Part shown: positions 28,463 to 36,492 of the stretch, piece after piece
Position numbering within the stretch: the stretch's first letter is position 1
Layout: each line of letters opens with the position of its first letter
The notes under the pieces: model-generated
Databases searched by the model: none
Told to the model about the DNA's origin: nothing
Seen by the model: only the letters and a program-made list of their open reading frames with translations
Translations under genes and position numbers: made by a program
DNA from: Actinomycetota bacterium
GTDB taxonomy: Bacteria; Actinomycetota; Acidimicrobiia; Acidimicrobiales; Ilumatobacteraceae
DNA: 43,956 bases
Reading direction: 5' to 3'
NCBI GenBank assembly: GCA_009711295.1
Contig: WLST01000009.1
Coordinates: 1 to 43,956, forward strand

Positions 28463-29016
28463 GAGGCAACTCGCCGGGAAATGCGGGTGTTGGCGCCAGA
28501 CAATGCAGGAGACATAGCAAGGTGACACAGAGCCAATGCAGCAGCATCGGCGGCGTCGGCGGGTTGCGGTAGCGATGCCAAACCCAGACGTGCCTTCACC
28601 ATTTTTTGAATTTGAGTTTTATCGGCTTGCCCCCAGCCTGCAACTGCGCCTTTCACCTGAGTAGGCGTGTATTGAGCAACCGCACAACCTGCTAGCGCAG
28701 CTAGCGATAGCACTACCCCGCTGACCTGAGCAACGCTCATTGCAGTACGTACGTTGTGGTGGAGAAAGACCTGCTCGATGACGACAGCATCTGGCGAGAA
28801 CTCAGCGAGGAGATCGGTGATGTCTTCGTGCACCTGAGCAAGACGATTGGCGAGGTGCTCGCTGGGCTCAGTACGAATAACCCCAAGTGCTAGCGCTTCG
28901 GCCTCGTATTGCCCTCCGGAAGTACGACGCAAGACGGCATACCCACAGCGAGTAAGACCTGGGTCGATGCCCAAAACCACAGGAGATGCCTGGGGAGCCT
29001 TTTCCGGTACGAACAT
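28459..29016 (-). CDS. ruvC: Crossover junction endodeoxyribonuclease RuvC
   Basis: Resolves Holliday junctions by symmetric nicking. The RNase H-fold protein has four acidic residues in family positions: VLGIDPGLTRCGYAV (first Asp), VVIEQVFLHHNVRTAMSVAQ (Glu), and DAADAAALALCH (last two Asp). I choose ATG at 29016 (185 residues); a TTG at 29034 is in frame and would add six residues. The gap to the upstream peroxiredoxin is 32 nt, and I see no clear ribosome binding site. It overlaps ruvA by 4 nt. Confidence 0.95.
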   Translation of the reverse strand: MFVPEKAPQASPVVLGIDPGLTRCGYAVLRRTSGGQYEAEALALGVIRTEPSEHLANRLAQVHEDITDLLAEFSPDAVVIEQVFLHHNVRTAMSVAQVSGVVLSLAALAGCAVAQYTPTQVKGAVAGWGQADKTQIQKMVKARLGLASLPQPADAADAAALALCHLAMSPALSGANTRISRRVAS

Positions 29017-29048
29017 ACGTTTGATTGTAGCCAAATAGCTTGGCGAAG

Positions 29049-29504
29049 TTAAGCATTTGCAGCGGAAATTGCGGCAATCAGTTCTTCTACTGGGCGAAAC
29101 GTGACCCCCACAAGGGCGCGATGGGCATAGCGGACCACCCCGGAAGCGTCGATGACAAAAATGCTGCGGCGAGGAATTCCGAGTGGACCCAGAGTGCCAT
29201 ATGCACGAGCAACTGATTTTTCCGTATCGGCCAAAAGCGGAAACTGGAATCCGTGTTTAGTTGCAAATTTTTCATGGCTCTCGAGATCTTGACCCGAGAC
29301 AGCAAGAACCTGCGCATCTAATTCGCCGAATTGGGCAAGCTCATTGTTGTAACACACGAGTTGCTTTGTGCATACCGGCGTGTTGTCGCCAGGGTAGAAA
29401 ACGAGAACAACCGTTTTCCCCTTGTAGGCAGACAATGCGTACTGCTGATTGCCTGTTCCGGGTAGTGAAAAATCAGGTGCTTGGTCACCGATTGAAATAC
29501 TCAT
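29049..29504 (-). CDS. bcp: Thiol peroxidase, Bcp/PrxQ-type peroxiredoxin
   Basis: Reduces hydroperoxides with a reactive cysteine. The 151-residue protein has APDFSLPG, the active-site segment FYPGDNTPVCTKQ with peroxidatic Cys45, and a second Cys51, spaced as in atypical two-Cys PrxQ enzymes. LAVSGQDLESHEKFATKH and GIPRRSIFVIDASGVVRY complete the thioredoxin fold. PVCTKQ replaces the common PGCTKE. ATG at 29504 overlaps the yebC stop by 4 nt. The in vivo reductant (thioredoxin or a mycothiol system) cannot be told from sequence. Confidence 0.9.
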   Translation of the reverse strand: MSISIGDQAPDFSLPGTGNQQYALSAYKGKTVVLVFYPGDNTPVCTKQLVCYNNELAQFGELDAQVLAVSGQDLESHEKFATKHGFQFPLLADTEKSVARAYGTLGPLGIPRRSIFVIDASGVVRYAHRALVGVTFRPVEELIAAISAANA

Positions 29505-30250
29505 TGGTCCATCTCCGCCATGATCTCTTCTGCAATATCGAAATTTGAATACACATCTTGTACGTCGTCATTGTCTTCCAACATGTCCATAATGCGCAGC
29601 ACTTTGCGTGCATCTTCAACATCGGATACCGGGATTGACGTATCGCTCACCATCGTGCTTTCCGCATCGAGAACAGTGAACTTCGCAGCTTCTAAGGCCG
29701 CTTTCACATTCCACATTGCCGATGGTTCAGTTGTTACACGCCATACATCGCCATCGCGCTCAATATCGTCGGCCCCAGATTCAAGCGCAACAGTCATCAC
29801 ATCATCTTCTGATGCTGAGCCATCGACAATGATGACGCCCTTGCGCGAAAACTGCCAACCCACTGCCCCGGGTTCAGCCATCGCACCACCAAATTTAGAG
29901 AAGGCAAGGCGCACATCAGATGCAGTGCGATTGCGATTATCGGTGAGTACATCGACCAGCATTGCAACACCACCTGGTGCATAGCCTTCATAAGTAATGG
30001 ACTCGTAGTTCGCGCCAGTTGCCTCGCCGCTTCCACGCTTCACTGCGCGGTCAATAGCGTCATTGGTCATTTGCCCAGCTTTTGCCTTCAGCACAACTGT
30101 TCTCAGTGCCGCATTTGTTTCTGCGTCACCACCACCTTCGCGAGCTGCAACTTCAATTTGGCGGGCCAACTTGGCAAAAAGTTTTCCGCGCTTCTTGTCG
30201 ACTGCAGCCTTTTTGTGTTTGATCGTTGCCCATTTGGAATGGCCTGACAT
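29501..30250 (-). CDS. yebC: YebC/PmpR-family translation or transcription regulator
   Basis: A three-domain protein of the YebC/TACO1 family, described as a DNA-binding regulator in some bacteria and as a factor easing ribosome stalling at prolines in others. The 249-residue protein starts SGHSKWATIKHKKAAVDKKRGKLFAKL, the family hallmark, and contains AGQMTNDAIDRAVKRG, YEGYAPGGVAMLVDVLTDN, and the NRTASDVRLAFSKFGG segment. It is full length. It lies between pdxT (26-nt gap) and the peroxiredoxin (ATGA). The pdxS-pdxT-yebC-ruvC order is shared with mycobacteria. Confidence 0.95.
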   Translation of the reverse strand: MSGHSKWATIKHKKAAVDKKRGKLFAKLARQIEVAAREGGGDAETNAALRTVVLKAKAGQMTNDAIDRAVKRGSGEATGANYESITYEGYAPGGVAMLVDVLTDNRNRTASDVRLAFSKFGGAMAEPGAVGWQFSRKGVIIVDGSASEDDVMTVALESGADDIERDGDVWRVTTEPSAMWNVKAALEAAKFTVLDAESTMVSDTSIPVSDVEDARKVLRIMDMLEDNDDVQDVYSNFDIAEEIMAEMDQ

Positions 30251-30276
30251 ATTTCCTGCCCTTATAGATGTACTTG

Positions 30277-30876
30277 TTACCGACCGCTACTCGCGGAGCT
30301 ACCTGACGAAATCATATGGAGAAAAAGTTCATGAAAACGCACATCGCTGGTGAGTTCTGGGTGAAACGACGCCGCGAGAATGTTCTGAGAAGCCACGGCT
30401 ACAGCTGCACCGTTGTGCGAGGCAAGAATTTCCACTCCACTGCCCACCTCTTCGATCAGCGGAGCACGAATGAAAACTGCGGTGAATGGGGTGTCGAGGC
30501 CCATTACGTCAATATCGGCCTCAAAACTATCGATTTGCCGTCCATACCCGTTTCGGCGCACCGTCACGTCGAGTACAGAGCAACTCACTTGATCGGGGCG
30601 CGCATCGAGTACTCGTTGGGAGAGAAGAATAAGACCGGCACATGTCCCTAACACCGGAAGACCATCAGTAATACGTTCAGTGAGAACGTCGAATATGCCG
30701 CTCGACAAGAGCAACTGCGACATTGTGGTGCTTTCCCCGCCAGGGAGGACTACCCCATCGAGGCCATCGAGGTCGTGCGGCAAACGCACCTCGCGTACTT
30801 CAACATTGAGTTGCCTGAGTGCTTGTGCATGAGCGTTGAACGCACCTTGCAGAGCTAGTACTCCAACGATGGGCAT
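30277..30876 (-). CDS. pdxT: Pyridoxal 5'-phosphate synthase glutaminase subunit
   Basis: Releases ammonia from glutamine for PdxS. The 199-residue class I amidotransferase has GVLALQGAFNAHAQAL, PGGESTTMSQLL (oxyanion loop), GTCAGLILL with nucleophile Cys79, and FHPELTSD with His172 and Glu174 completing the triad. It is 27 nt after pdxS. Together they form the DXP-independent vitamin B6 route. No truncation. Confidence 0.96.
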   Translation of the reverse strand: MPIVGVLALQGAFNAHAQALRQLNVEVREVRLPHDLDGLDGVVLPGGESTTMSQLLLSSGIFDVLTERITDGLPVLGTCAGLILLSQRVLDARPDQVSCSVLDVTVRRNGYGRQIDSFEADIDVMGLDTPFTAVFIRAPLIEEVGSGVEILASHNGAAVAVASQNILAASFHPELTSDVRFHELFLHMISSGSSASSGR

Positions 30877-30903
30877 GGGCTGTATATGACCTCGAGCTTG
30901 AGG

Positions 30904-31794
30904 TCACCAACCGCGCTCTGCGTAGCGTTGGTTGATTTCGTCCATTGCAATACCGGTCATTGGTGCACCTAAGCCACGGCTTACCTTGGCCAAAATACTT
31001 GCATCGCGGAAATGAGTTGTTGCTTCAACAATGGCACGGGCACGTGGTGCAGGGTCATCACTCTTGAAAATTCCTGAGCCAACGAATACTGCTTCGGCCC
31101 CTAATTGCATTGCCAACGCCGCGTCGGCAGGTGTTGCAATTCCACCAGCACAGAACATCGGCACGGGGAGCCACCCAAGTTCAGCGACTTCTTGAACCAA
31201 TGGCAGAGGTGCTTGCAGTTTCTTAGCCCAATCGAACAATTCGGCAGAGTCGGCCTGAGTGATGCGGCGGATATCGCCAATAATGCTGCGCAAGTGGCGC
31301 ACTGCTTCAACGATATTTCCTGTACCTGCTTCACCTTTAGAACGGATCATGCATGCACCTTCGCTAATGCGTCGCAGCGCTTCACCAAGGTTGGTAGCGC
31401 CGCACACAAACGGAACAGTGAAATTAAATTTATCGATGTGATGCGTTTCGTCGGCAGGGGTGAGCACTTCAGACTCATCGATGAAGTCAACACCTAATGA
31501 CTGCAAGATTTGGGCTTCGACAAAATGGCCAATGCGAACTTTTGCCATGACCGGAATACTCACCATCGCCTGGATGCCCTCGATCATTTCAGGGTCGCTC
31601 ATGCGAGCCACTCCTCCATCACGGCGAATATCGGCAGGTACACGCTCAAGGGCCATGACTGCGCATGCTCCTGCGTCTTCGGCAATTTTTGCTTGCTCTG
31701 GCGTGACCACGTCCATGATGACGCCGCCCTTCAGCATTTCTGCAAGACCGCGTTTCACGCGCATTGTGCCGGAGTTCGAAGGAGTTGAAGACAT
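30904..31794 (-). CDS. pdxS: Pyridoxal 5'-phosphate synthase lyase subunit
   Basis: Builds PLP from ribose 5-phosphate, glyceraldehyde 3-phosphate and ammonia. The 296-residue TIM-barrel protein has [24 protein letters not shown] (Asp28), the Schiff-base Lys85 in [30 protein letters not shown], and the second lysine Lys153 in [12 protein letters not shown], followed by [11 protein letters not shown] and the family C-terminus. All catalytic residues are present. It stands 33 nt after the DUF3048 lipoprotein gene. Confidence 0.97.
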   Translation of the reverse strand: MSSTPSNSGTMRVKRGLAEMLKGGVIMDVVTPEQAKIAEDAGACAVMALERVPADIRRDGGVARMSDPEMIEGIQAMVSIPVMAKVRIGHFVEAQILQSLGVDFIDESEVLTPADETHHIDKFNFTVPFVCGATNLGEALRRISEGACMIRSKGEAGTGNIVEAVRHLRSIIGDIRRITQADSAELFDWAKKLQAPLPLVQEVAELGWLPVPMFCAGGIATPADAALAMQLGAEAVFVGSGIFKSDDPAPRARAIVEATTHFRDASILAKVSRGLGAPMTGIAMDEINQRYAERGW

Positions 31795-31827
31795 AGCCCT
31801 ATCGTACCGAGCGAGTAGTGCTGTGTC

Positions 31828-32922
31828 TTACGGGAACTTGATTTTTGCTGGATCAGATCCGGCAGGAATATCGGCGCCCTTATTGAGGCGTGGAAGTTCT
31901 ATCCAGGTATTACCAGGGGTGAGCTTGATGGGAGCACCTGCAGAATCGGTCAGGGTGAAGGCATCGGTTGCAAGTGCGCGTGCCCACTTGCCCTTGACGA
32001 GCGAGCCATTGGTGTAGATCCAGGCATCACCTTCGCCCACACTTTGTGCTTCAGGACTACGCACATCGGCAGCGCTCGCCTTGTACACCATGTACAAAAC
32101 CACCACATTTTTTGCCGCTACTTGAGTTTTGTCGGCATCGAGGTGTTTATCTTTGCCACTCCAGCGCATGTACGAAGATGATGCTGTGTCCCACATCCAC
32201 GACACTTGAACACCGTCCATCGAGAGATGTAGTCCATCGGACGATGTTGCAGAAGTTGGCATTGCATCGCTTTCGCTACGGTAAGCGAACTGCTGCGGAG
32301 GACGCGATGCGCCTTTTGGAGTCAATGTGTAAATTTTCTCAGCATCGGCATACAAGTTGTGTGGAGCCTTACGACTTGATTCTCGACGATAGCCACCCTG
32401 CTTGTAAGCCAACAAAGCACCCATGTTGACGAGCGGCGAATTTTTAATGGCTGAGGTCACTTTGCTGTTGCCGCCACTCCACACAAAGAGCGGATTCAAA
32501 TAGGCAGAGAACAAGGCGACGTCTTGGGTGCGACCGCTGCGAATGGGTCCAACACTTGTTGGAGCGTTGGTATGAAACACCGCAGCGAACCGTGTGAGTT
32601 GTTCTACGTTTTCTTCGTAGACAATGTCGGCTGCGTTAAGGCCCGATTGAGGGCGCGCAGCAGGATGATTATCGAGTTTCGCTACCAGCGCAGGACGAAT
32701 AGAGACCGCGGCATCGGTAATGGGCAAACCAGTGAGAGGCATTACCTCTGGCGCTGGCAAGGTAGTGGTTGGCCCAGACAATTCTGAGACCAAGGAACCA
32801 TCGCCATAGCCAGGCTCCGTGTCGGAAGTGGTGGAGCTGCCACCGCACGCTGCAAGCGCTATGCCTCCGGCTACAACAATTGCCAAGATGAAACGCTTAT
32901 TCAACTTCACTGATGACTTCAA
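31828..32922 (-). CDS. DUF3048 (YerB-like) lipoprotein
   Basis: A 364-residue exported lipoprotein. A basic N-terminus and hydrophobic segment (10-25) end in a lipobox LAAC with Cys26, followed by a Ser/Thr/Gly-rich tether. The body matches DUF3048: PLTGLP, RPALVAKLDNHPAARPQSGLNAAD, VYEENVEQLTRFAAVFH, and SVGPIRSGRTQDV. A C-terminal part carries NTWIELPR, as in the paired DUF3048_C region. The function is unknown; cell-envelope location is expected. The start is TTG at 32922 with GGGAG about 9 nt upstream inside the end of the preceding gene. A GTG four codons in is an alternative. Confidence 0.85.
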   Translation of the reverse strand: MKSSVKLNKRFILAIVVAGGIALAACGGSSTTSDTEPGYGDGSLVSELSGPTTTLPAPEVMPLTGLPITDAAVSIRPALVAKLDNHPAARPQSGLNAADIVYEENVEQLTRFAAVFHTNAPTSVGPIRSGRTQDVALFSAYLNPLFVWSGGNSKVTSAIKNSPLVNMGALLAYKQGGYRRESSRKAPHNLYADAEKIYTLTPKGASRPPQQFAYRSESDAMPTSATSSDGLHLSMDGVQVSWMWDTASSSYMRWSGKDKHLDADKTQVAAKNVVVLYMVYKASAADVRSPEAQSVGEGDAWIYTNGSLVKGKWARALATDAFTLTDSAGAPIKLTPGNTWIELPRLNKGADIPAGSDPAKIKFP

Positions 32923-32925
32923 CTT

Positions 32926-33900
32926 TTAGATCTCCCGGAGTAATGCCAATCGCGTGGCTAGTGCAGGGTGCACAACTTCACTTCCTATAACTGTAGAAGA
33001 CGACGCGTTGCTACCCGATGCATTTGAAAGGTTTGCAGCAAAGGCGCTCTTGGGATTCGCCAACCAGAGATGGACATTGAGCGGATTCACTCCAGATGTG
33101 ACTGTTGACTCAGCAGACATTTTCTCATAAGCAGCAATAAGGCCTGGCGGGAAACGCGTGATGCCACATGCTTTGAGATCGGCGTCGAAAACATCTTGCG
33201 TGTTGAAACATGCTTCAAGAGCCTTGCGTGCAAGACCAGAGGGAATGAACTTGCCAAGCGTCGCAACTACTCCGGCTGTTTCTGTTTGTAATTCGAGTCG
33301 CCCAGATTTCACTCGTGCCAGACATGCAGCAACGAAGCCTTCTAATTCGATGCGCTCCATTACCCGCAAGGCTCCCTCGGTAAAAACAATGTGGCTTTGT
33401 TCAACACCAAGTGGATCGGCAACCATATAAGCGTTCACAGTTGCATCGGTTGTGACGCCAACTACCGGCACCGATACACCAGAAACCGCACACAAGCTCT
33501 CGAGCAAGTTGAAGAGTCGAGGATGATCTTCGCTGTCAATTTCTTGTGCAGCTACGTAGGAACTCATCACAGAAAAACTCGCTGCTGTTGCGCGGCGATA
33601 AACCACCCAGCCAAGACCCGCCCCCACGGCTATGAGTACTGGCAATAACACAAGTAGTCCGGAGACAAGAGTGAGCACCGCGCCAACAACAACGCCTAAG
33701 ACAGCCCCAAGAAGAAGGAAATACGGCTGAAGCGAAAACCTCTTCTCGAGTTTCGCAATAGGAGCTTTTGTAGGGGCAGCGACTTTTGCTGGCGCTGGTT
33801 TTGCAGTTGGAGCTTTTTGATTTGGGCGCGTTTGTTGCCGCTGCGGAGAACTGTTACGAGAAGAGTTCGAGGGCTTCTTGCGTTGTTGGGTATTGGCCAT
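32926..33900 (-). CDS. M48 (HtpX-like) peptidase-fold membrane protein lacking HExxH
   Basis: A 324-residue protein with a basic, Pro/Lys/Ala-rich N-terminal tail (about 1-52), two transmembrane helices (about 60-80 and 82-100), and a soluble region. EDHPRLFNLLESLCAVSGVSVPVVGV and NAYMVADPLGVEQSHIVFTEGAL followed by ELEGFVAACLARV align by eye with M48 proteases, where the last element reads ELEGVLAHELAHI. The zinc-binding HExxH is replaced by A-C-L-A-R at 192-196, so it should not be an active protease. It probably serves as a scaffold or chaperone partner (inference). ATG at 33900 follows pimA by 3 nt and precedes the lipoprotein by 3 nt. Confidence 0.72.
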   Translation of the reverse strand: MANTQQRKKPSNSSRNSSPQRQQTRPNQKAPTAKPAPAKVAAPTKAPIAKLEKRFSLQPYFLLLGAVLGVVVGAVLTLVSGLLVLLPVLIAVGAGLGWVVYRRATAASFSVMSSYVAAQEIDSEDHPRLFNLLESLCAVSGVSVPVVGVTTDATVNAYMVADPLGVEQSHIVFTEGALRVMERIELEGFVAACLARVKSGRLELQTETAGVVATLGKFIPSGLARKALEACFNTQDVFDADLKACGITRFPPGLIAAYEKMSAESTVTSGVNPLNVHLWLANPKSAFAANLSNASGSNASSSTVIGSEVVHPALATRLALLREI

Positions 33901-33903
33901 AAT

Positions 33904-35109
33904 TTACTTCCGCAGGAGTCGATGTTCGAAGAGTGCCAGCATACGGCTCGGACGCCAGCGTCCCTGCGATGCGCCGGGTGTTTGACGATGGGCATAGCCG
34001 TCACCCTGCCCATTTTGCTCCATTTCCAAGGCTCGGCGATACACAGCAACATATTTCTCGGCGAGATTGCGCATTGACGACTCATCTACTCGAATATGTC
34101 CGGCCTCAATGAGTCGTGTGGACAAACGCGAATTTGTCATCACCTTGGCCAACGCACTTGCTAAACCACGCTCATCACTTGGCTCTACAAGAAGTGCATC
34201 TACATCGTGCGTTGCAACATTTTGATATCCAGCGATATTGCTGGCAACAACTGGAGTACCAGCTGCCATTGCTTCAAGAAGCACCACTCCGAAAGATTCG
34301 CCATGCAGTGATGGCGCACAAAATACGGTTGCTTCTTGCATGCGACGTATTTTTTCATCGTCATTAATGCGACCCAACCACTTCACACGTGAGTCATGAG
34401 CCCACTCACGCTTCAAACTTTCCGTGTCGGAGCCATCGGACGCGATCCACAATTCGACATCTGACGGAAGAAATTGCATGGCACGCAAAAGTACATCGAG
34501 ACCTTTTCTTGGCTCGTGGCGTCCACAGAAAAAGATTGTTGGCGTTTTTGCCTTTGCATACTTATCGACCGACATCGCTTCTTTGACATAACGATTGATT
34601 TCAATGCCGTTGCCTAAAATTTCATAATTGCCACCGAGGTACCGACTTGCTAAAAGCTCAGCATCTTTCGATACGGCAACGCGAATATCGATACGCGAGG
34701 CGAGCCACCTACTGGGTTTATTGACGTACTTATAACTTGCGGAGTCGCCTGCAGCATGGAAAGTTCCTACCGTGGGAGCAAGACGCAACATCAATGCAGT
34801 CATCGTGACGCCTGGCGCAATGGGCTCATGCAAATGAATCACATCGAATGCTTCATCGTTCAATGCACGAATGGTGCGTAGCGCCGCAGATGGGTCGGGA
34901 GCAATAGGGGCAACTGAGCCGTTGGCTGCAGTGGGAAGGCTCTTACCCAACGGAGTCACAAAAGGTTCTGGAGGTGCGCCATCGCACGGCCCCAGCACAC
35001 GCACCTCATGGCCCATTGATCGCAACTCTCGTGCTAAACCGAGAACCTGCATTTGCACGCCTCCAGGCAACGACAAGCTGTACGGGCACAGCATGCCAAT
35101 GCGCAACAT
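33904..35109 (-). CDS. pimA: Phosphatidylinositol alpha-mannosyltransferase-like GT4 glycosyltransferase
   Basis: Expected to transfer the first mannose from GDP-mannose to phosphatidylinositol at the cytoplasmic membrane face. The GT-B protein has MLRIGMLCPYSLSLPGGVQ at its start, VIHLHEP with the PimA-type His, the donor-site GRHEPRKGLDVLLRA, and the EX7E motif ESFGVVLLE. These match mycobacterial PimA closely. I use ATG at 35109 (401 residues); GGAG lies 11 nt upstream and 24 more in-frame codons would run into the divergent gene. In mycobacteria pimA directly follows patA; here an arsenic cassette separates them, so a promoter in 35110-35169 is needed. Confidence 0.86.
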   Translation of the reverse strand: MLRIGMLCPYSLSLPGGVQMQVLGLARELRSMGHEVRVLGPCDGAPPEPFVTPLGKSLPTAANGSVAPIAPDPSAALRTIRALNDEAFDVIHLHEPIAPGVTMTALMLRLAPTVGTFHAAGDSASYKYVNKPSRWLASRIDIRVAVSKDAELLASRYLGGNYEILGNGIEINRYVKEAMSVDKYAKAKTPTIFFCGRHEPRKGLDVLLRAMQFLPSDVELWIASDGSDTESLKREWAHDSRVKWLGRINDDEKIRRMQEATVFCAPSLHGESFGVVLLEAMAAGTPVVASNIAGYQNVATHDVDALLVEPSDERGLASALAKVMTNSRLSTRLIEAGHIRVDESSMRNLAEKYVAVYRRALEMEQNGQGDGYAHRQTPGASQGRWRPSRMLALFEHRLLRK

Positions 35110-35169
35110 GGGGGCATTTTCTCCGTTCGACACATCTCTACGGTAGCGAGTATCGGGTACCGTCTCGTC

Positions 35170-36093
35170 ATGACTTTGCATGATTCTCTCCCGACAACAG
35201 GCCTACCTGCGGTTTCTCTCGTCGCTAGCCCCACAAAGCGCACCACCATTTTGGAGCTCGCTGGTCGCCTGGAATCACTCGGATTTGCCGGCCTCGCCTG
35301 CCCCAGCCTCGGAGGCACCATGGGCCTATGTGTTTCTCTCGCCCACACCACTTCCACATTGCACTACTGGACTTCAATTCAGCCCATTTATTACAACCAC
35401 CCTGTTGAAGCAGCAAACACTGCCGCCCACATTCACGAAGTATCGGGCGGACGATTCGGTTTTGGCATCGGCGTGAGTCACGGCCCCGTCGTTCAACGAC
35501 TTGGCGTGGAAACAGGAAAGCCACTGTCTGATATTCGCAACTATGTAGCCGCCATGCGCGCACAAGAAAAATTCTCCGGAGCGTTACCACCTATTTACTT
35601 GGCTGCGCTGCGCGACAAGATGCTCCAACTCTCAGGTGAAATTGGAAACGGTGCCATTTGGGCTAACGCTTCATTGAGCTTCACGCCAACTCAACTCCAA
35701 CGCAATAAAGAGCACTTACCTTCGCCATTTTTTCTGTCGAACATGATTCCGACTGTGATCGATGACGACATCGATGCAGCTCGCGCAATCAACCGAAAAA
35801 CTCTGACCGGCTATGTCACCTTGCCGAACTATCGCAACTATTGGCGCGAAGCTGGCTACCAAGAAGAAATGGACGCAATTGAGGCGCTTCTTGCTGCTGG
35901 AAAGCGCGATGAGATACCGAGTGCCATGAGCAACAAATGGCTCGATGACTGCACGCTCAGTGGGTCAGCAGATCGTGTACGTGAAGGTATTGCTGCCTGG
36001 TACGCAACGGGCGTGACCCCTATTGCAGTGATGTCGTCAACTACCGGCGGGCAGGCAAAAGCAATTAATGAATTAATTGCTTTGTATAGCTAA
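35170..36093 (+). CDS. Luciferase-like (F420-type) oxidoreductase
   Basis: A 307-residue TIM-barrel protein of the luciferase-like monooxygenase family. SLGFAGLACPSLGG, the repeated barrel strands, HEVSGGRFGFGIGVSHGPVVQRLGVETGKPL, and LRDKMLQLSGEIGNGAIWANAS match the actinobacterial F420-dependent reductase branch (GRF-GIGVSHGP signature). The substrate is unknown. ATG at 35170 is chosen because the upstream open frame lies inside pimA. It is one of only two plus-strand genes, is divergent from pimA (60-nt gap), and its end overlaps the convergent arsC by 21 nt. FMN rather than F420 use cannot be excluded. Confidence 0.85.
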   Translation: MTLHDSLPTTGLPAVSLVASPTKRTTILELAGRLESLGFAGLACPSLGGTMGLCVSLAHTTSTLHYWTSIQPIYYNHPVEAANTAAHIHEVSGGRFGFGIGVSHGPVVQRLGVETGKPLSDIRNYVAAMRAQEKFSGALPPIYLAALRDKMLQLSGEIGNGAIWANASLSFTPTQLQRNKEHLPSPFFLSNMIPTVIDDDIDAARAINRKTLTGYVTLPNYRNYWREAGYQEEMDAIEALLAAGKRDEIPSAMSNKWLDDCTLSGSADRVREGIAAWYATGVTPIAVMSSTTGGQAKAINELIALYS

Positions 36094-36492
36094 TAACTGA
36101 CGTTCGCGCAGAAACTCTTCAACACGAAGTTGTATTTCATCACGCACTCGACGCACAAAATCGAGGTCTTGCCCGGCCGGATCGGTAATTTCCCAATCGA
36201 GGCGTTCTTTGCCGGGCAATATGGGGCAATCGTCTCCACAGCCCATGGAAATGACCACATCTACTTCGTGCAACATTTCCATCGTCCACTTCTTCGGCTG
36301 TTCATCGGCAAGTGAAATGCCCAGTTCATCCATTGCGGCAAGCGCCATGGGGTTCACACTGTTCGCTGGCGCAGAGCCACCAGACAACACCACAACGTTT
36401 GCATTCGCCATGCTGCGTGTTAAAGCTGCAGCCATTTGAGACCTGCCGGCGTTGTGCACACATAAAAAAAGAATGCCAAATGAGTTGCTCAT
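36073..36492 (-). CDS. arsC: Arsenate reductase (LMW phosphatase fold, possibly mycothiol-linked)
   Basis: Reduces arsenate to arsenite. The 139-residue protein has the P-loop FLCVHNAGRSQMAAAL with the CX5R nucleophile Cys11 and Arg17, a GCGDDCPILPGKERLDWEITDPAGQ-like segment with Cys85, Cys89 and the general acid Asp104. The sequence style resembles actinobacterial ArsC1/2 enzymes that use mycothiol and mycoredoxin. mshC elsewhere in the window shows that mycothiol is made, but Cys85/Cys89 could also serve a thioredoxin-type cycle. ATG at 36492 overlaps the aquaporin stop by 4 nt. Its 3' end overlaps the oppositely oriented luciferase-like gene by 21 nt. Confidence 0.9.
   Translation of the reverse strand: MSNSFGILFLCVHNAGRSQMAAALTRSMANANVVVLSGGSAPANSVNPMALAAMDELGISLADEQPKKWTMEMLHEVDVVISMGCGDDCPILPGKERLDWEITDPAGQDLDFVRRVRDEIQLRVEEFLRERQLLAIQSN

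Noticed and set aside
35053-35169. Upstream extension of the luciferase-like protein by 39 codons
   Set aside because: It overlaps the pimA start region antisense and lacks barrel-type sequence; ATG at 35170 begins the conserved part.
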